A DNA stretch of 64,000 nt from NCBI GenBank assembly GCA_030386875.1, contig CM059574.1:5773934-5837933 (forward strand). Reading direction: 5' to 3'. The DNA comes from Morinoia aosen (taxonomy: Eukaryota > Arthropoda > Malacostraca > Amphipoda > Talitridae). Made by a program: the position numbers and the translations under genes. The notes under the pieces are model-generated. The model saw nothing but the letters and a program-made list of their open reading frames with translations, searched no databases and was not told the origin of the DNA. Of this stretch, positions 46,760 through 60,170 are shown in pieces. The stretch's first letter is position 1. The number at the start of each line of letters is the position of its first letter.

Positions 46760-48677
46760 CCATCCCGTTATATTCTGCTCCACCCCATTCTAATCTACCC
46801 TATTTCAGTCTACTCTACTCATTTCACCCTCTTGTACTGCATCCCATTATATTCTGCTCCACCCCATTCTAATCTACCCTATTTCAGTCTACTCTACTCA
46901 TTTCACCCTCTCGTACTTCATCCTATTATATTCTGCTCCACCCCATTCTAATCTACCCTATTTCAGTCTACTCTACTCATTTCACCCTCTCGTACTTCAT
47001 CCTATTATATTCTGCTCCACCCCATTCTAATCTACCCTATTTCAGTCTACTCTACTCATTTCACCCTCTCGTACTTCATCCTATTATATTCTGCTCCACC
47101 CCATTCTAATCTACCCTATTTCAGTCTACTCTACTCATTTCACCCTCTCGTACTTCATCCTATTATATTCTGCTCCACCCCATTCTAATCTACCCTATTT
47201 CAGTCTACTCTACTCATTTCACCCTCTCGTACTTCATCCTATTATATTCTGCTCCACCCCATTCTAATCTACCCTATTTCAGTCTACTCTACTCATTTCA
47301 CCCTCTCGTACTTCATCCTATTATATTCTGCTCCACCCCATTCTAATCTACCCTACTTCAGTCTACTCTACTCATTTCACCCTCTCGTACTTCATCCTAT
47401 TATATTCTGCTCCACCCCATTCTAATCTACCCTATTTCAGTCTACTCTACTCATTTCACCCTCTCATACTTCATCCTATTATATTCTGCTCCACCCCATT
47501 CTAATCTACCCTATTTCAGTCTACTCTACTCATTTCACCCTCTTGTACTGCATCCCATTATATTCTGCTCCACCCCATTCTAATCTACCCTACTTCAGTC
47601 TACTCTACTCATTTCACCCTCTCGTACTTCATCCTATTATATTCTGCTCCACCCCATTCTAATCTACCCTATTTCAGTCTACTCTACTCATTTCACCCTC
47701 TCATACTTCATCCTATTATATTCTGCCCCACCCCATTCTAATCTACCCTACTTCAGTCTACTCTACTCATTTCACCCTCTCGTACTTCATCCTATTATAT
47801 TCTGCTCCACCCCATTCTAATCTACCCTATTTCAGTCTACTCTACTCATTTCACCCTCTCATACTTCATCCTATTATATTCTGCTCCACCCCATTCTAAT
47901 CTACCCTATTTCAGTCTACTCTACTCATTTCACCCTCTCATACTTCATCCTATTATATTCTGCCCCACCCCATTCTAATCTACCCTATTTCAGTCTACTC
48001 TACTCATTTCACCCTCTTGTACTGCATCCCATTATATTCTGCTCCACCCCATTCTAATCTACCCTATTTCAGTCTACTCTACTCATTTCACCCTCTCGTA
48101 CTTCATCCTATTATATTCTGCTCCACCCCATTCTAATCTACCCTATTTCAGTCTACTCTACTCATTTCACCCTCTTGTACTGCATCCCATTATATTCTGC
48201 TCCACCCCATTCTAATCTACCCTACTTCAGTCTACTCTACTCATTTCACCCTCTCGTACTTCATCCTATTATATTCTGCTCCACCCCATTCTAATCTACC
48301 CTATTTCAGTCTACTCTACTCATTTCACCCTCTCGTACTTCATCCTATTATATTCTGCTCCACCCCATTCTAATCTACCCTATTTCAGTCTACTCTACTC
48401 ATTTCACCCTCTCATACTTCATCCTATTATATTCTGCTCCACCCCATTCTAATCTACCCTATTTCAGTCTACTCTACTCATTTCACCCTCTCATACTTCA
48501 TCCTATTATATTCTGCCCCACCCCATTCTAATCTACCCTATTTCAGTCTACTCTACTCATTTCACCCTCTTGTACTTCATCCTATTATATTCTGCCCCAC
48601 CCCATTCTAATCTACCCTATTTCAGTCTACTCTACTCATTTCACCCTCTTGTACTGCATCCCATTATATTGTGCTCC
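46760..48677. repeat. 79-bp satellite array, about 24 monomers
   Basis: The monomer contains CCCTATTTCAGTCTACTCTA, CTCATTTCACCCTCTCGTAC, TTCATCCTATTATATTCTGC and TCCACCCCATTCTAATCTA. Monomers keep exact 79-bp register with no indels seen. Variants at four sites (TCGTACTT/TCATACTT/TTGTACTG, CATCCC/CATCCT, GCTCC/GCCCC, TATTTC/TACTTC) are arranged in repeating patterns. Monomers 13-16 and 20-23 share a pattern at 553 bp (7 units); monomers 10-11 and 18-19 share one at 632 bp (8 units). Confidence 0.97.
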
Positions 48678-49075
48678 GTTGCTTTCTAGTCTGTTCCACT
48701 TAGCTTCTCCTGCCCCATTCCATTTAATTCTACTTCATTCCACTAAAATCTATACTATTTTCCAATATACTTCTTTTCACTCTAATCTGTTGTACTCTTT
48801 TCCACTCTCGTACATCTTATTCCATTAAACCTCTACTTCGCTTTTATCCTCTTTTTTCAGTTCAATCCACTCCATTCTACCGCACTCTGTTCCACTCAAC
48901 TCTAACTTAATAAACTGCTCTCCACTTCACAACACTTTGTTCCATTCCATTCCAAACCGTTCTAGTCCATCCCATTCCATTCTCTATTTAAAATGATTCT
49001 AAGAAATTTGATTGATTCATTTGATTTCATTTGACATTTGATTGATTGATGATTGATTTGGTTTCATTTCAATGC
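48678..49075. repeat. Degenerate (TTCCA/ATTCT)n and TGATT-rich edge
   Basis: ATTCCATTCTA-type words without a fixed period, followed by TTGATTGATT words at 49008-49055. This appears to be the decayed right edge of the satellite region. Confidence 0.65.
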
Positions 49076-49974
49076 GCCTTTCATTTCAGGTTATTCCATT
49101 GCATACTAAGAAACTCAAATACTCCCACTGGACCTTTAAAATATATGCTTCCTGTGTATTTTTGGTGCTAAATTTGGTTACCACAGCATTAGGAAAGCTG
49201 TGTGAGTTGATTTGTACCTGCCAGGCTGCAATCAATTATCCTAATTATTTTACCTGGATGTTCTTTCAAAAGTAAAAAATTGAACATTAAACCTAGCATG
49301 AATTTGAAGAATACGAATTTGCACCCTCAAAATGTCGCTTGCATCCGAGGGACATTGGAGCAGATGCGAATTTTCCTTCATGCAGTGCCTCTGTTAAGTG
49401 AGTATGCAACACAACCTTCTCATTGAGGGCTCGTTTGCTGGAAAAATGAAAGCATTGAGAAAAATATTAATTATAGCATTTTTCAGCTTAACGGCTTTCC
49501 AAGTCCATGACCGTTTGAAGCTGGTCTGAAATTATATTTTAAATAATACGTTTTGCCTATCAAGAAAACCATAGCGTAGTAACATACTTCAGAAATACCA
49601 TAAGCATTAAAATGCAGTTTTTAAAAACTTTTCGAATGGACCCACGGTAAAAAATTGAGAGAACAAAGTGCTTGCTTTACCCTGAGGCTTCAGACGCCTT
49701 TTAACAGAAGCAAAGAAGTCCGCATTTGCGAAAGAAGGTAAATGTCGGGAAAAATACTCAAAGTTCTGCATAAAACTTGCAAATTTTCTGCTCAGCTGCA
49801 ACACGATGCCTTTCTACTCTTTATTTCTGGATACTCGGCTTAGAAAGCACGTGTCTATTTGCATCAAAAGCCGTGTTGCTCTCCATTGGTCTTCTGAATC
49901 TTTTAGAGGGAAATGCTTATTGCTTTAAGTAACGCGTAGACTTGTTCTTCGAGGAGTTTACTTCGAGGATAGAG
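49076..49974. other. Unassigned sequence
   Basis: No gene recognised; frames under 70 codons. Confidence 0.45.
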
Positions 49975-50790
49975 CAGATGTAAAAGCAGGTGCAACAACC
50001 AGCAGCAGGTGCAGCAGATAGGAGCAGGCACAGCAGGTAGGAGCGGGTGAAGCAGGCAGAAGCTGTTGCAGGAGGTAGGAGCAGGTTTGGCAGGCAGGAG
50101 CAATTATAGCAGCTGCAGCAAGCAGGAGCAGTTATAGCAGCTGCAGCAAGCGGAGCAGTTATAGCAGCTGCAGCAAGCTGGAGCAGTTATAGCAGCTGCA
50201 GCAAGCAGGAGCACCTGTAGCATATGCAGCAGGTAGGAGCAGCTATAGCAGGTGCAACAGGTGAGAGCAGGTGTAGCAGGCAGAAGCAGCCGCAGGAGCA
50301 AGTGCAGCAGGCAGAAGCAGCAGGCAGGAGCAGGTGCAGAAGGCAGAAGCAGGTGCAGTAGGCAGAAGCAGGTGCAGCAGATAGGAGTAAGAGAAGCAGG
50401 CAGAAGCAGGTACAGAAGGCAAGAGCCGCAAGCAGCAGCGGGGACAGAAGGCAGGAACAGGTATAGAAAGCAGGGTTAGCAACAGGTGCAGAAGGCAGGA
50501 GCAGGCGAAGTAGGCAGGAGCCGCATGCAGCAGTAGGTACGGAAGGCAGGAACAGGCATAGAAAGCAGTAGGAGTAGCAGGTGCAGAAGGCCGGAGCAGG
50601 CGAAGTAGGCAGGAGCCGCAAGCAGCAGTAGATACGGAAGGCAGGAACAGGCATAGAAAGCAGTAGGAGTAGCAGGTGCAGATGGCCGGAGCAGGCGAAG
50701 TAGGCAGGAGCCGCAAGTAGCAGCAGGTGCAGAAGCCACGCAAACATGTACAGAAAGCAGCAGGACCAGCAGATGCAGAAGACAGGAGCA
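49975..50790. repeat. CAG-rich minisatellites (28-bp and 95-bp arrays)
   Basis: (G)CAGGAGCAGGTGCAG-type words throughout. Two regular sub-arrays stand out: a 28-bp unit (GCAGCAAGCAGGAGCAGTTA plus TAGCAGCT) repeated four to five times at about 50095-50215, and a 95-bp unit containing GAAGGCAGGAACAGGCATAG at about 50447, 50542 and 50637. Several overlapping minus frames (up to 211 codons, Cys, Leu, Ala-rich) and one plus frame are repeat translations. Confidence 0.92.
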
Positions 50791-53700
50791 AGAGGAACAC
50801 CGCGTTGTTTTGGAGCTGTCACTTAGGTCGATGAAGGTTGGTCACCCCGCCTTTAGTGAAGCAAATACGCAAAGCTGGCGGGTGCCGCCTTTGAAGTCGT
50901 CGAGGCAGCATTTGGGCAGTCGGCCGGAGCATCGGGGCCTTGATCTCTTGCAAAAGGAAGAGCGGATGTCTGCCGAAGCCTATCGATCTAACCTGAGCTT
51001 AAGAGCCCTTCAGTACCTGGAGAGTTCGCTACCTTGATGCTGTTAAGGTCAACTTCACTGTTAAATGCTGCTGCGTGCCTCGGTCATTCACGGACCGGGC
51101 ATGGTTCTAAGGTTTCATAACGTCTTGAGTGCTCAGTTATTTGATATCCACGGGCAGATGATGGGCCTCAGCACAGAATTCATCTCACCTTTCATTTATA
51201 CTATTATTCATATCTTTAACCGAGTGTATGGGAAGCTTGCAAGACTTTGAACTTACTGATGATACACTTTCGGCGGAAACTATCATTGTTGTGCGAAGCT
51301 GGAGTGACCAGTGTTGACCATAAGAGAGCTTCGGTGAGATGAGTCAGTATGCGTCCAGTTTTCTGTGTCCGGTGATCGTTGTTTTCTTTATATTATTATG
51401 CACTAGTCCACCCCCCTTTATTTGATATAAAAAAAAGGGCGAAATGAGAGAAAGGGCGTAAGAAATAAGAAACACAATCTCTCGAGAGTTGATAAGGCCG
51501 CGTGAACACGGCCCGTCAAAATATATAGGGCCCGGAGCTTGTATCATAGATACGCTCATCACAGACTTTCGGCTGGCTTCGGACAGACCGACCGACCGAC
51601 CAACGGACGCGGCTCTCATTACATTATAGATTGAGTTCCACAGCTGGTAGTCAATAGCATGTTCTGTGTTATGTATTCTGTCTCAAGGGTTTTATATATT
51701 ATATCCCTTGTATGTTTCTTAGGTTTCTTACTTTGAGTTTCTTGTCAGAAATTCATTTTAGTTATGAATACGAAGAGGGAAAAGAACTTTAAAATCAATT
51801 TGATGAAACATTTCAAGCCTCATTTCATTATCAGGGATAATCTGCAAAACAAAAATATACATGCATTGAATAAAAACGGGACAATTTCACAAAATTACTC
51901 TTAAAGTATTGAAATTGGTATGTAAATAAAACAATGCCATCACCTAAAAACTGAATAAATCTGAATATAGGAACTTCACTACCCAGTGTTGTAAAAGCGA
52001 GTTAAAGCTCAAAAATAAAATATGGGAGGACAATTAAAATGCGGAACGGTCTTAGGGACAAATTAATAGCTAAAACAAAATCTTATCAAAGAGAGTGAGA
52101 GATATAAAAGGATATGAGGGATGAGTGTGAGAGAGAGAGAAAAAAGGGAAAGAATAAAAAGGACATAGAAAAAAAATCCACAGAGGCTGTTGAAAGATAC
52201 TGTTGTAAAAATGAAATACTTTCTACTTATTGTGTTAATGCGATTATTGTTGTTCTAAGTATCTATAATTTTTGGGGGTGAGCATTTTAGTTTTTGAATC
52301 CTCAGAGTGTTCCGTATTGGGTTCTAGTTAATGTTCACTACTGAGCTACCTAGTCTTCTGTACTTAATAGTCGAATTAATTAAAAATTTACCAAAATAGG
52401 TCGGTGTAATGAAAGCTGTTTAAACATTTACAAAATTGAACAGTTTCGCTAGCCTCAATTACGCGGCACGGTGACGATGATCACATCGTCGTGGCGAGAA
52501 CAATTCGTGACGTCAGTAGGGCCTGAGTAGGCTTTCTTCCCTTCTTCGGGTTAGATCTGTGTGTGGCCTCAGCATCATACGCTACCTTGGTATTAGTACA
52601 CTTACACACCTATCTAATTTACCCTGTTAGAAGTCCTTCCGTTTTTACCTTACCTGTGGGAGATACCCGGTCCCCAGACCGTTGTCGCACGAGTGAAGTA
52701 TGCCAGATTCTCTGGCAGTTGCTTTAGTTATCTGTGTGGGCTGTCCGATTTTCCGACCGTTGCCTCACCTGTGAAGTATCCCTGACTTCTAGCCTGATCA
52801 GTAAGTATACAATTATTATTTTCAATAAGTGGAGAATTTCTCCTGCAGTTCACGTTTACGCTGATTACAGACTTCATCGACGGAATTAAACGGCTTCATC
52901 TTGCCTTCTTTCTCCTTTTTTACGTTCGTTATCATTGAAATACGCATCTAAATACATTTCTCGCTGTATTATTTGTGTGCTCGTACTAACTTTTGGTAAA
53001 ATTTTATTTGCCCGCGTGATTGCTTCATTGCACCGACCTTATAAAAGGTAACCCTTACAGAACCACAGTGGACGTTAAGTCGCAAATTTCAATGTTTACT
53101 CTCAGTTGTTACGTCTCAGCAGCGATGAACCGCAATGAAAGTTTCTGCTAGACAGAGACAAGATGAACTAAGCAGTGCGCTCCGCTTTTCTTTTGTGATG
53201 AACATACGCTGCAGCTTAGAATTATTTTCATTTGAAAGAGGATCAAAAAGACAGAATGCGTACGAGATCCGTTCGCATCGTACGAAAGACCGTAAGCAAA
53301 CGTAAGGTCACTTTTCAATCGAAGCTCAATTAAGATGTTGGCAGCGTTGGGTGAAACAGAAGTTCAATATTCAGTTCAAACTTAAAGACAATTGTTGTAA
53401 GAAATTTTGAAAATGGCAAAAATTAACTGGTTCGAGGCTTCTTTTAGTTTGTATCAAGTGTTTATAAAAACTGAGTTTATGACTTCTGGTCGGTCAGCAG
53501 CATTATGAAAATCCACATGTGACCACTGGCGGCTCACGTCGCGATGACAGTCTCAATATTTAGCATAACAGTATGCACTCTTCGACGAGAAGCCTCCTGG
53601 TGCACCTGACTCTATCGCAGTTCGACAAGTTGAAAAGGAGTCATGAACTGGAAGTGTCCATGAGACCAACACCGAATGAGAAGACAAAACACAGCAGATT

Positions 53701-54693
53701 TCTGCACGGGAAGTTTCTCAGACGTCCTCGTTTTCTTATGCTAGGCGGGAAAAAGTCCTCAGGCCTCTCAAAAACTTACCGCTCCTGTCCAGCTTCGACA
53801 CGAAGCAGCGTCGATTATAAAAATGATGCAGCAAATAAGAAGTTAATATAATTTAACTGCAGAGACAAATATGAAAGTATGGATTTAAACTCATATATTT
53901 AAAGAATGACAAACGCCCAATATTTCGCACCCTCGTTGTGTGGACGGCGAGTTCTAAATCTGGTGCGGACACGAAATTCCTCCTGCGCTTAGAACTTTGA
54001 GTGCGTCGTGATCCACCGGTGGTCACTGAGGGAATTTTCACAAGTCTAGCTGACTGACCAGCAGTCACAAACTTGATTTTCACCAACACTTGATAAAAAT
54101 AAATGAAGGCACGATCTGTTTATTGCTTGTTATTTTCAAAATTGATTACTGAAATTAGCTTCCACTTGAGTTGAATATTGAATTCCAGTTAACCCGACGC
54201 AGTCGAAGTGTTACGGAACAGTGGGTGCCCTCAAACAATAGGAGAGTGAACAGCGTAGCAGTGATATTGTGGAAGGTGACAAAATAAAAATACAAATTTA
54301 GAAACCTGAAAAATGGAAATAATTAATTTCAATTAAATTAATCTCAAGTAAGCTGTTTCTCCTCAGTGAAGTATCTCCTTTTTTATGACACTGAAGAAGT
54401 TTTGGTAGCAAGGTTCAATACTAAGTATGACAGGAAGACTGATAGGAAAATCTTAAAGTTCATCATTAAGTAATTGTTCCATTTAACTATTGTAAGAAGC
54501 TTTTCGAGGAGGACCTCAAATTTGTTAATCCTAAAATGAAACTGCAAATGAAATAAATAATTATACTTGACACTCACATGACGATCGATTCAGCGGAGAA
54601 AGAAAGCTCAGGTTAAAATACGGAAAATAAGAGTACGAGGGAGATATCAAAATAACAGCTTCGTAAGGGGTCTCCTTAGATAGATCAGCGAGC
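50791..54693. other. Unassigned sequence
   Basis: No recognised gene. A 91-codon minus frame at 51344-51619 and a 92-codon plus frame at 53573-53851 match nothing I know. 50820-51040 is GC-richer. Confidence 0.45.
52640..52800. repeat. Imperfect 78-bp duplication
   Basis: CTGTG..GG followed by CCGTTG(T/C)C(G/T)CAC and GTGAAGTATxCC(A/T)GA occurs twice, offset 78 bp (CCGTTG at 52679 and 52757). Confidence 0.55.
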
Positions 54694-54951
54694 TGCGTAA
54701 AGCTCATTTTACACCAGCGGTATGGAGCGACGGTGTGGAGCGACGGTGAACTTTCTACAGATCCTCCCACGAGAAGATTGAGCGTCAGAGCACACCGACT
54801 TGCTTTTACATTGCCGCTCAATTCGACGCTCCTTTCCCCGAGACAGTAATCGTCAGTATTGCTCTTGCAATACTGTCAGAATAATTTGCAGAACATGGAT
54901 GGAGCGACGGTGTGGAGCGCCAAGACACCGTCAATGTAAAATGGCCTTTAG
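54694..54951. mobile_element. MITE candidate with CATTTTACA inverted ends
   Basis: Left end TAAAGCTCATTTTACACCAG and right end (reverse complement) TAAAGGCCATTTTACATTGA pair imperfectly over about 23 bp. GGAGCGACGGTG is repeated three times, with an inverted TTTTACATTGCCGCTC word inside. A target duplication is not resolvable because TAAAG/CTTTA belongs to the inverted ends. No coding capacity. Confidence 0.6.
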
Positions 54952-54954
54952 TTG

Positions 54955-57900
54955 TCCTCGCCGGAGCTCTATCTTCATACGTTCAGTGCGTATTGGGACT
55001 TGTGCGCCGCTAGGTAAATTGGCCATGCACGCACCGGTATAAATGAATAACATTTCAAATATTTCACGATTTTTAAAATAAATATTTGCGAACGAGGCGA
55101 AATATTATCGAATATTTAAATTTTTCAGTTTTCTTAAAAAAGGGATAGAAATTAATTAGACCAGTAAAGTCGATTTTTCAATTCTGCTACTCCGCCCTGC
55201 AACCTCGCAAACTTAGTCAACGTGTTAAATAATCTCCAAGAACTGTATGCTCAATTTTTACAATCTATGTATGAGGCGAAATTTCCGTACAGACACTTAT
55301 CGGTGATTATGCTTCCAATTATAATGCTTCTAGACATAATAAACACTAGAAGAATCAACACCGATCTTATCTCTGTCCCTTCTCATAACCTCGAAAATGA
55401 TTGAGACAAGGTCTAGACCTCTTTGTTAGGGTGGTACATAATTTTTCAATTCTACATACCTGCAAGAGTTTAATTCTGTATCAACTGTGCAAGACGAATT
55501 GCTTGAATGCTTCAATTGCTCTATTCGATAGAACTAATACAGGCCTGCTCAGCCCCGAACGAAGGAAAGCAACCATTTTTGTGTTGATTTAACTTTCGAT
55601 TGCCTTGCAAGGGGAAAATCTAGTTCCTGCCATATCCCCATTCAATTTATATGTCTCGTACGTAAATCTTCAGCTACAGTATGCGAATGATTCTTAGGTG
55701 ATACTGATCTCAGCTGGCATACTTTATCGACAGTGGAATGCAAGTAATTGACAGCTTAACATAACACTGAACCTAATTTGAACTTATTATGTTTAAACGC
55801 GTTCTAAATGAGCACATAGGCACTGTATCCTGAGAACAATCTGAGCATAAATGAATACTGCGAACGATGTGACTCATAAAAATGCGGTTCCCTAGCAATG
55901 ACATCATATTTGAGTTTTGTGCTCAACCGAGCGAATATGCCGATGACAATACCCTGTGTGGGCTCGAGGCTGCGTGTCAGAATAAAAACTTCTCTGCAAA
56001 CAATTTTGGTGCGGTCGCGAGGCTCGTTCAGGTGTCTTCCGTGCTAGGCAGACGCTAGACTCAGATGCGAAAATAGACACCAACTTTTCTTTTGAAAGTA
56101 AAAAAGTTTAACAAGTTTTTATAATTCTATGGAACCCCCAAAATTATCCTGTTAAATTAGCGTATGATATCAGGCTCGCTGAAATTAATTTTGAAAAATT
56201 GGATCGTTGTCTCGCAGCCGTCTTTCTCATACACTTGTTAACATTTCCGCATTTAAACTTCAAGTCACACTTCCAAAGTTTTCAGCTGATGTTTGAAATT
56301 TTATTTTGACCTAACTGGAATGTAAAATCAATTACGTATGATGAGTCTCTCAACGAAGAAAAACACCATCCGTTCTGTTGTTGCTCCGACATATCTTGAA
56401 GAAAACGAAGTCTCCTGAAGCTGTCGTTAGGCAGCGATGCCCACAATTCCCGGTCGTAGAAAAGAAAGCAACCGCGTTGCTTTGTTTTCCATCGTGTGAA
56501 TCGAGCCCCAAATGACCTCCACCAGCTGGCATTCTTGCCAAGAGCGAGTAAATTGCTTTGGAGCACAAGAGGATTTGGAAGAGTTAGAGCTACCCTCTAC
56601 CTCCAATACTCATTAGTGGAGGCATTAAATGCAAATGGGCTCCCGCTAAATAAGGAACTCGGCAGCGACATACCAATTTCAGTGCACTGACGGAGGAGAG
56701 CGGCGCTGCCCTTTGGAAATGCATTGTTTCAGCTCCGTCATTTGATCCGCGTCTGGCTTAGGTCGCCGTACTGAATCCTCTATGAGACGATTGAATCCCT
56801 TGCATAGTCGCGTGATGAATTTCGGTCAGTGTTCAAACATTTGCTCTGCGAAGAAAGCGCAACTCGGATCAAGGAATCTTCTAAGCTAAGTGATTTTCAA
56901 TTGATTGCAACTGCCGTAATTCGATTGTTTGAGCCCGAAAACAAGAGAATTTATAATACTGATTTGGATACTAGACTTCAACAATATTATATCGGGTATT
57001 TGCTTTACTTGGTAATGAAAACGGCGAGATTTAATTTGAATTTTAGACGATAAAGGGAAAGCTGATAAAATCTTGTACAGGATATTGGAGATTGAAGCCT
57101 AAGTTTGCTTATAGTTTAGGATTTGGTCATGCTGGACAAAGACAAAATCAGACGTCAACGAAAGTGAACGAAATCCAGCATCGCAGTAAAGTTGTAAATG
57201 CCTCATACAAGGATGAAAGACTGAGCTCATCTCAGGATGGGAAGTTTTCATGTGAAAAACTCATAAAAGAGTTTACAGATTTAGATGCCCTTGTGACGTC
57301 GAGAGTAGGTCTACTCGAGAGAAGCAGCTTGATTGCCTGCTTTGAAGTCTGCAGCGACACCCGCACCGCGGGAGACGCGCAGTCGTCCGAACTTTGGTTT
57401 AAAGTCTCGTGTGCAGCTGGTGCTCGCTTGCGTTACTTACACTCTCGCACTCAAGAAGCGCCTCTCGGCCAAACACAAGACTGGTTTCATTTCCGTCACA
57501 CTATAAAAAAATGTCATAAACGCCCTGTTCATGCATAGAAATAAGTGCTCTCTCTTGGCTTGCGCCGCTCCCTGCCGAACGGAATAGAAAGCAATGGCAA
57601 AAACTGCAAAAAAGGATCTTGGTCTTGGGTCGTTGAGCCCATACCGACTTGGTCACAGCTAATGGATTCGCGGTCGAGGATTGGGCGACCGCCGTTAGTG
57701 GTTCTCGAGCATATTTGATTTTAGGTCGCCTGACCTCCAAGCCAGCTTTTGAGGGGCTTTTGCTGGCGGGAAAACAACTCGGGCCAAGTACATGAGCGAA
57801 AATTCAGCATGAAGTGCAATGTTCATATCGTAATGGAAAGCGTGTAACTCCAGCGAATATTTAGATGAAAGCAATCTAGTAGCTGCAACGGTTACTTACC

Positions 57901-59640
57901 ATCGTATAGCTGGGAAATATGTTTTGATGGGAGTGAGCCTGTATCTTTGTCGCAAGTTTTAACGATTGAACGCGTTTAACGATGAAGGGCATTATTGATG
58001 GAAGACAGCGGGCGCTGCGAGGTACGTGCGCTCACGTAGGAACAGGTACCGGCGTAAGAGCATCAGGCACCTACAGTGCGTGCGAACATTTTGAAGTAAA
58101 TCTGTTTTGCAGCACTGAATCAGGATCAATATTCACGCAAGCAGGAGCTTTAAAGAGGATACAAGTACAGTATTTATGGGAATTAGTATTCCCGAAAGGT
58201 GTGAGGTCCTGCACTGAGAGTGAAGTAGGCCCTCCATTTGTGGAAATACAATAAATATTTTTTTTTGCTTCGGGCCCTGTTTTTGGTTCTGTGCTGTCTT
58301 TTTTTTAGTACCTGTTACTTGCTTCAATACTTATCTTGATTTACAAACTTCTTTCTCAACTGACTGTTTCTGATCTCGGGGTGTGAGGGCACACTTTCCG
58401 TGAAGTAAAATGGAATGCAACTGTAAGCAGCTCATTGAGAAACCCGATAAGACTTGATTATATTTTATTCGCATGTTCATTGATCAAACGTGCATGTACA
58501 AAGGCAAAATAAATGTTTGTTGCATCAGACGAGGACTCTTGCATGTTCTTCAGCATCGCGGCCCATAGGCACGACGGATTTCGCTCGATTTTTGACAGTT
58601 TGTGCAGACTCTGAACATCTGCAACTCGTCGTCAAATGCTACGAAATCCTCATACTTCAATTACTTATATTTCATCTGTGTATTATACGCATCTAACGCT
58701 GCTCTCAAAATTTTCTTGAAGATCTTAATAGAAAAGTTTGCGTTTAACAACTGAAGAACATTCTTCAATCCTCTCGTCCTAAATGAAATAGAAATTATAA
58801 ACATGATTATGAATGTGAATTTTGATTACGAGGACAAAACCAGCTGTACTTCACATCCATCGACATTCAGGCGTCGATGCGGCTTGAACAGCCGAGTAAA
58901 ATTTGAGGCGTGCGGTTACACTATATTTTTTGTGTTTCCATCCATTTAATTGGAACATCTCCACAGTGCAGATAGTAAAGTTCTCTACGGAGGTATTTCG
59001 AAAAAATTCTTTGTACGCAAAATTTCTAGAATGAGTATCGAATGTATCTTTTTTAACTTTGTGCAGAGCTGACTTGTGCAATTTAAATGTTTAAAATACT
59101 CCTCTTATGTTCTACGCTAGGTTTGAACCTGCTTTGTTAAGCTATTCATGAAACTTCCAAAATAATAAAATGATTAAAATATTAAGAACTTGAAATCAAA
59201 ACAGTATCAATAAGCCGCAAAAAAGCACAGCCATCAAACAGGAGTTGTGGACTGAAACAATTTTCAGTACGTCACAGCTCATCTGGATAAAGCGGTTTTA
59301 TTTTGTACCTAAGCAGGCCAGGGAACGCGAGTGGAACGTTTTATTCACAGAGATCCTCAAATTAATCCCCAAAGTAAATCCTGGACAGAAAAATAGTTCA
59401 AAGGCACCTAAAAATGTGCGGAAAGTTTTATGCACAGCTTCATTCGGCCGGTTTCTGTCTCTAACTGCAGCGCTAGACTTTTCCGTCGAGCATCCTAAAT
59501 ATTTCTTCGATTTTTACGCGGAATGAAAGGTTCGTGAAGCGCGCAGCTTCGGGCCAAATCAATGGCTTTTGCTTTCGTAGGCTTCGCCGTCCACATTCTT
59601 GGGTGACTGGCGGGGATTGCGGGGAGGCCATGGGCACTCA
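54955..59640. other. Unassigned sequence
   Basis: No domain recognised. The longest frame (57092-57538, plus, 148 codons) has no family motif, no obvious splice partners and average AT content. 57300-57540 is somewhat GC-richer. I cannot exclude an isolated exon. Confidence 0.4.
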
Positions 59641-59654
59641 CTCCCTGTGCTCTG

Positions 59655-59850
59655 CCTCACTGCCTGGGGACACCAGAAATTGTCCTTCGGAAATCAAATT
59701 ACGGAATTTTTGTAATAAAAGTACTTCCCCCTTTCGTTGCGCCGCCTGGGGATACCGAGAAGCGAGTGTAGTTTGATTCCAAGCTCACAGAATATTTTAA
59801 TAAACTCTTCCCTTCTTCGGCCCGCCGGCTGCATGGGGACAACTAGAGTT
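59655..59850. repeat. Degenerate repeat, GCCTGGGGACACC words every ~83 bp
   Basis: GCxTGGGGA(C/T)A(C/A)C followed by an AATAAA-like word and a CTTCCC stretch appears three times (about 59662, 59745, 59828). Identity is low. Confidence 0.45.
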
Positions 59851-59916
59851 GGTATTATCGGAAATTTAAGACGAAAAATTCACGACGGCGAGGAGTGCTT
59901 GAAAATGTTACTTGAA

Positions 59917-60170
59917 CTATGATATTACAGACATATTCGCTAGTACTTGGTAGGGTAAGCCTGAACTATTGAACGGTACTGGGGATATTGCAGACACATT
60001 TATGTGTACTCGGTATCGAAGAATTGAAGTATTGAATGACACTTGGGATATTACTGAGATATTCATTCGTACTTGGTGTGGTAAGATTGAAATATTGAAA
60101 GGTACTCGGGATATGGTTGAATAGATGAGCTTCATGACACTTGATTCATGATAGCACTGACGTGTTGAAT
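59917..60170. repeat. ~66-bp tandem repeat, about 3.5 copies
   Basis: TATTGAAxGxTACTxGGGATAT, TxxxGACATATTxxTxxGTACT and TGGTxxGGTAAGxxTGAA recur. On the minus strand this gives a 102-codon frame with a period of about 22 residues (PFNxSILPHQVRMNISVIS), which is translated repeat. Confidence 0.75.

Noticed and set aside
46109-46951. Overlapping Phe/Ser-rich frames of 126-152 codons
   Set aside because: Pyrimidine-rich degenerate repeat; three phases are open together and show no motif.
50187-50822. 211-codon and overlapping minus frames rich in Cys, Leu and Ala that could look like membrane proteins
   Set aside because: They are complements of CAG-rich minisatellite units, open in two frames simultaneously.
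57092-57538. 148-codon plus frame as a gene
   Set aside because: No domain, no splice partners and no codon-use signal I can judge. Kept only as a possibility in the unassigned stretch.
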